Of a stretch of 26,280 nt of DNA, positions 25,825 through 26,280 are shown piece after piece. How positions within the stretch are numbered: the first letter of the stretch is position 1; every line of letters begins with the position of its first letter. The notes beneath the pieces are model-generated. The model saw only the letters and a list, made by a program, of their open reading frames with translations. It had not been told where the DNA came from and did no database searches. The stretch comes from Zelonia costaricensis (taxonomy: Eukaryota; Euglenozoa; Kinetoplastea; Trypanosomatida; Trypanosomatidae), in assembly GCA_030849075.1 (NCBI GenBank), contig JASAOO010003163.1, positions 1 to 26,280 on the forward strand, read 5' to 3'. The position numbers and the translations under genes are program-made.

Positions 25825-26280
25825 CTACGCGAATGTGAGTGAGTGTGTACGCGGGTGTGTCCGTGTAAGCGCCATGACGTGCTCAGGTGTGTGGTGGAGA
25901 GGGAAGAGAGAGGGGGGGGGCGGAGGAAGCAGCGGGACAGCGCGGCACGCATTCGACGAGGCACGCGTGGTGGCATCAGCGGGAGGGATGGAGGGAGGGA
26001 GGGAGGGGAAAGGCAGTGAAGGCGGCAGCAGGCAGCGAAGGTCAGGGAAGAGAAGGCAAGACACGGGAACAGCAAAGCCGTGGTGGCACCAACCACACGC
26101 AGACAGACAAACACGGACACACATACGCCCACAAAGCAACCCGACGGCGGCGCGACAGGGAACGCAAAACACACGGTGTGGCTCGCCCGCGTCGGTGCAG
26201 GCCAAGCCCGTATTCCGCCCCTCGCCCACCCCGCCAAGCGGGCCGGCTGGGCCGGAGCGAGGAGAGGCGCGGCGAAGAAA
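25825..26280 (-). other. 3' part of a cis-spliced intron of the poly(A) polymerase gene
   Basis: At least 456 bases. The minus strand is pyrimidine- and CA-rich, with tracts at about 25896-25926 (CCCCCCCCCTCTCTCTTCCC) and 25979-26009, ending in ACATTCGCGTAG. No encoded segment resembles the catalytic N-terminal part of poly(A) polymerase, and translation gives alternating His-Thr and Pro/Ser/Leu stretches. The 5' splice site and exon 1 must lie above 26280. An AG at 25883-25882 is the first after the stronger tract, but using it would insert about 19 low-complexity residues. A less likely reading is that this is a trans-splice acceptor for an N-terminally truncated protein. Confidence 0.7.
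25981..26009. repeat. (GGGA)n repeat
   Basis: Tetranucleotide GGGA repeats with one variant unit; a CCCT pyrimidine tract on the transcribed strand inside the putative intron. Confidence 0.85.

Noticed and set aside
26160..26235. Possible poly(A) polymerase exon 1 fragment reading EYGLGLHRRG in another minus-strand frame
   Set aside because: It resembles the YRLGVHxxG part of the nucleotidyltransferase motif but lacks the Gly-Ser before it and both aspartates after it, and no suitable donor joins it in frame; treated as coincidence.
25831..26237. Translated N-terminal extension of the poly(A) polymerase frame
   Set aside because: It starts at a TTG codon, is low complexity and does not provide the missing catalytic motif.

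Overview
The window looks like nuclear DNA of a trypanosomatid flagellate, most likely of the Leishmania/Leptomonas/Crithidia group (species not determinable by eye). The reasons are: very high GC; eight intron-poor genes all on the minus strand as one directional gene cluster; intergenic spacers of 0.7-2.3 kb rich in GT/CA microsatellites, poly-G and poly-pyrimidine runs; pyrimidine tracts followed by AG upstream of the start codons, as expected for spliced-leader trans-splicing; and trypanosomatid-style versions of eukaryotic proteins. Transcription runs right to left.

In transcription order: (1) 25824-24576, the second exon of a canonical nuclear poly(A) polymerase. Its first exon, with the GS...DxD catalytic motif, is outside the window, and the stretch above 25824 reads as the end of a cis-spliced intron. 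(2) 23718-21580, a large unrecognised coiled-coil protein. (3) 20858-20490, a 122-residue cysteine-rich single-pass membrane protein. (4) 18237-14434, a 1267-residue protein with an N-terminal membrane anchor, a SAM domain and what I read as about eleven degenerate copies of a ~65-85 residue helical module. (5) 13027-11702, an ARM-repeat protein, possibly axonemal. (6) 10386-7231, the condensin non-SMC subunit CAP-G. (7) 6262-3386, an RTEL1-type iron-sulphur DNA helicase. (8) 1608-1, a NEK-family protein kinase whose C-terminus runs off the window.

The genes do not form a single pathway, as is usual for trypanosomatid polycistronic units. They touch mRNA 3'-end formation, chromosome condensation, genome/telomere maintenance, probable flagellar or cell-cycle control, and unknown scaffolding. 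Start codons were moved to the first ATG that keeps family homology or avoids translating CA repeats: 6262 for the helicase, 13027 for the ARM protein, 20858 for the small membrane protein.

Between genes the notable structures are a perfect 19-bp inverted repeat with a 24-nt loop (20026-20087), several shorter hairpins (two of them enclosing candidate splice acceptors), and a 71-bp-offset duplication (69 of 70 bases identical) separated by an ambiguous base N at 14322, which looks like an unmerged assembly join. The most rewarding leads are the poly(A) polymerase intron, the new repeat family in the SAM protein and the 19-bp hairpin.
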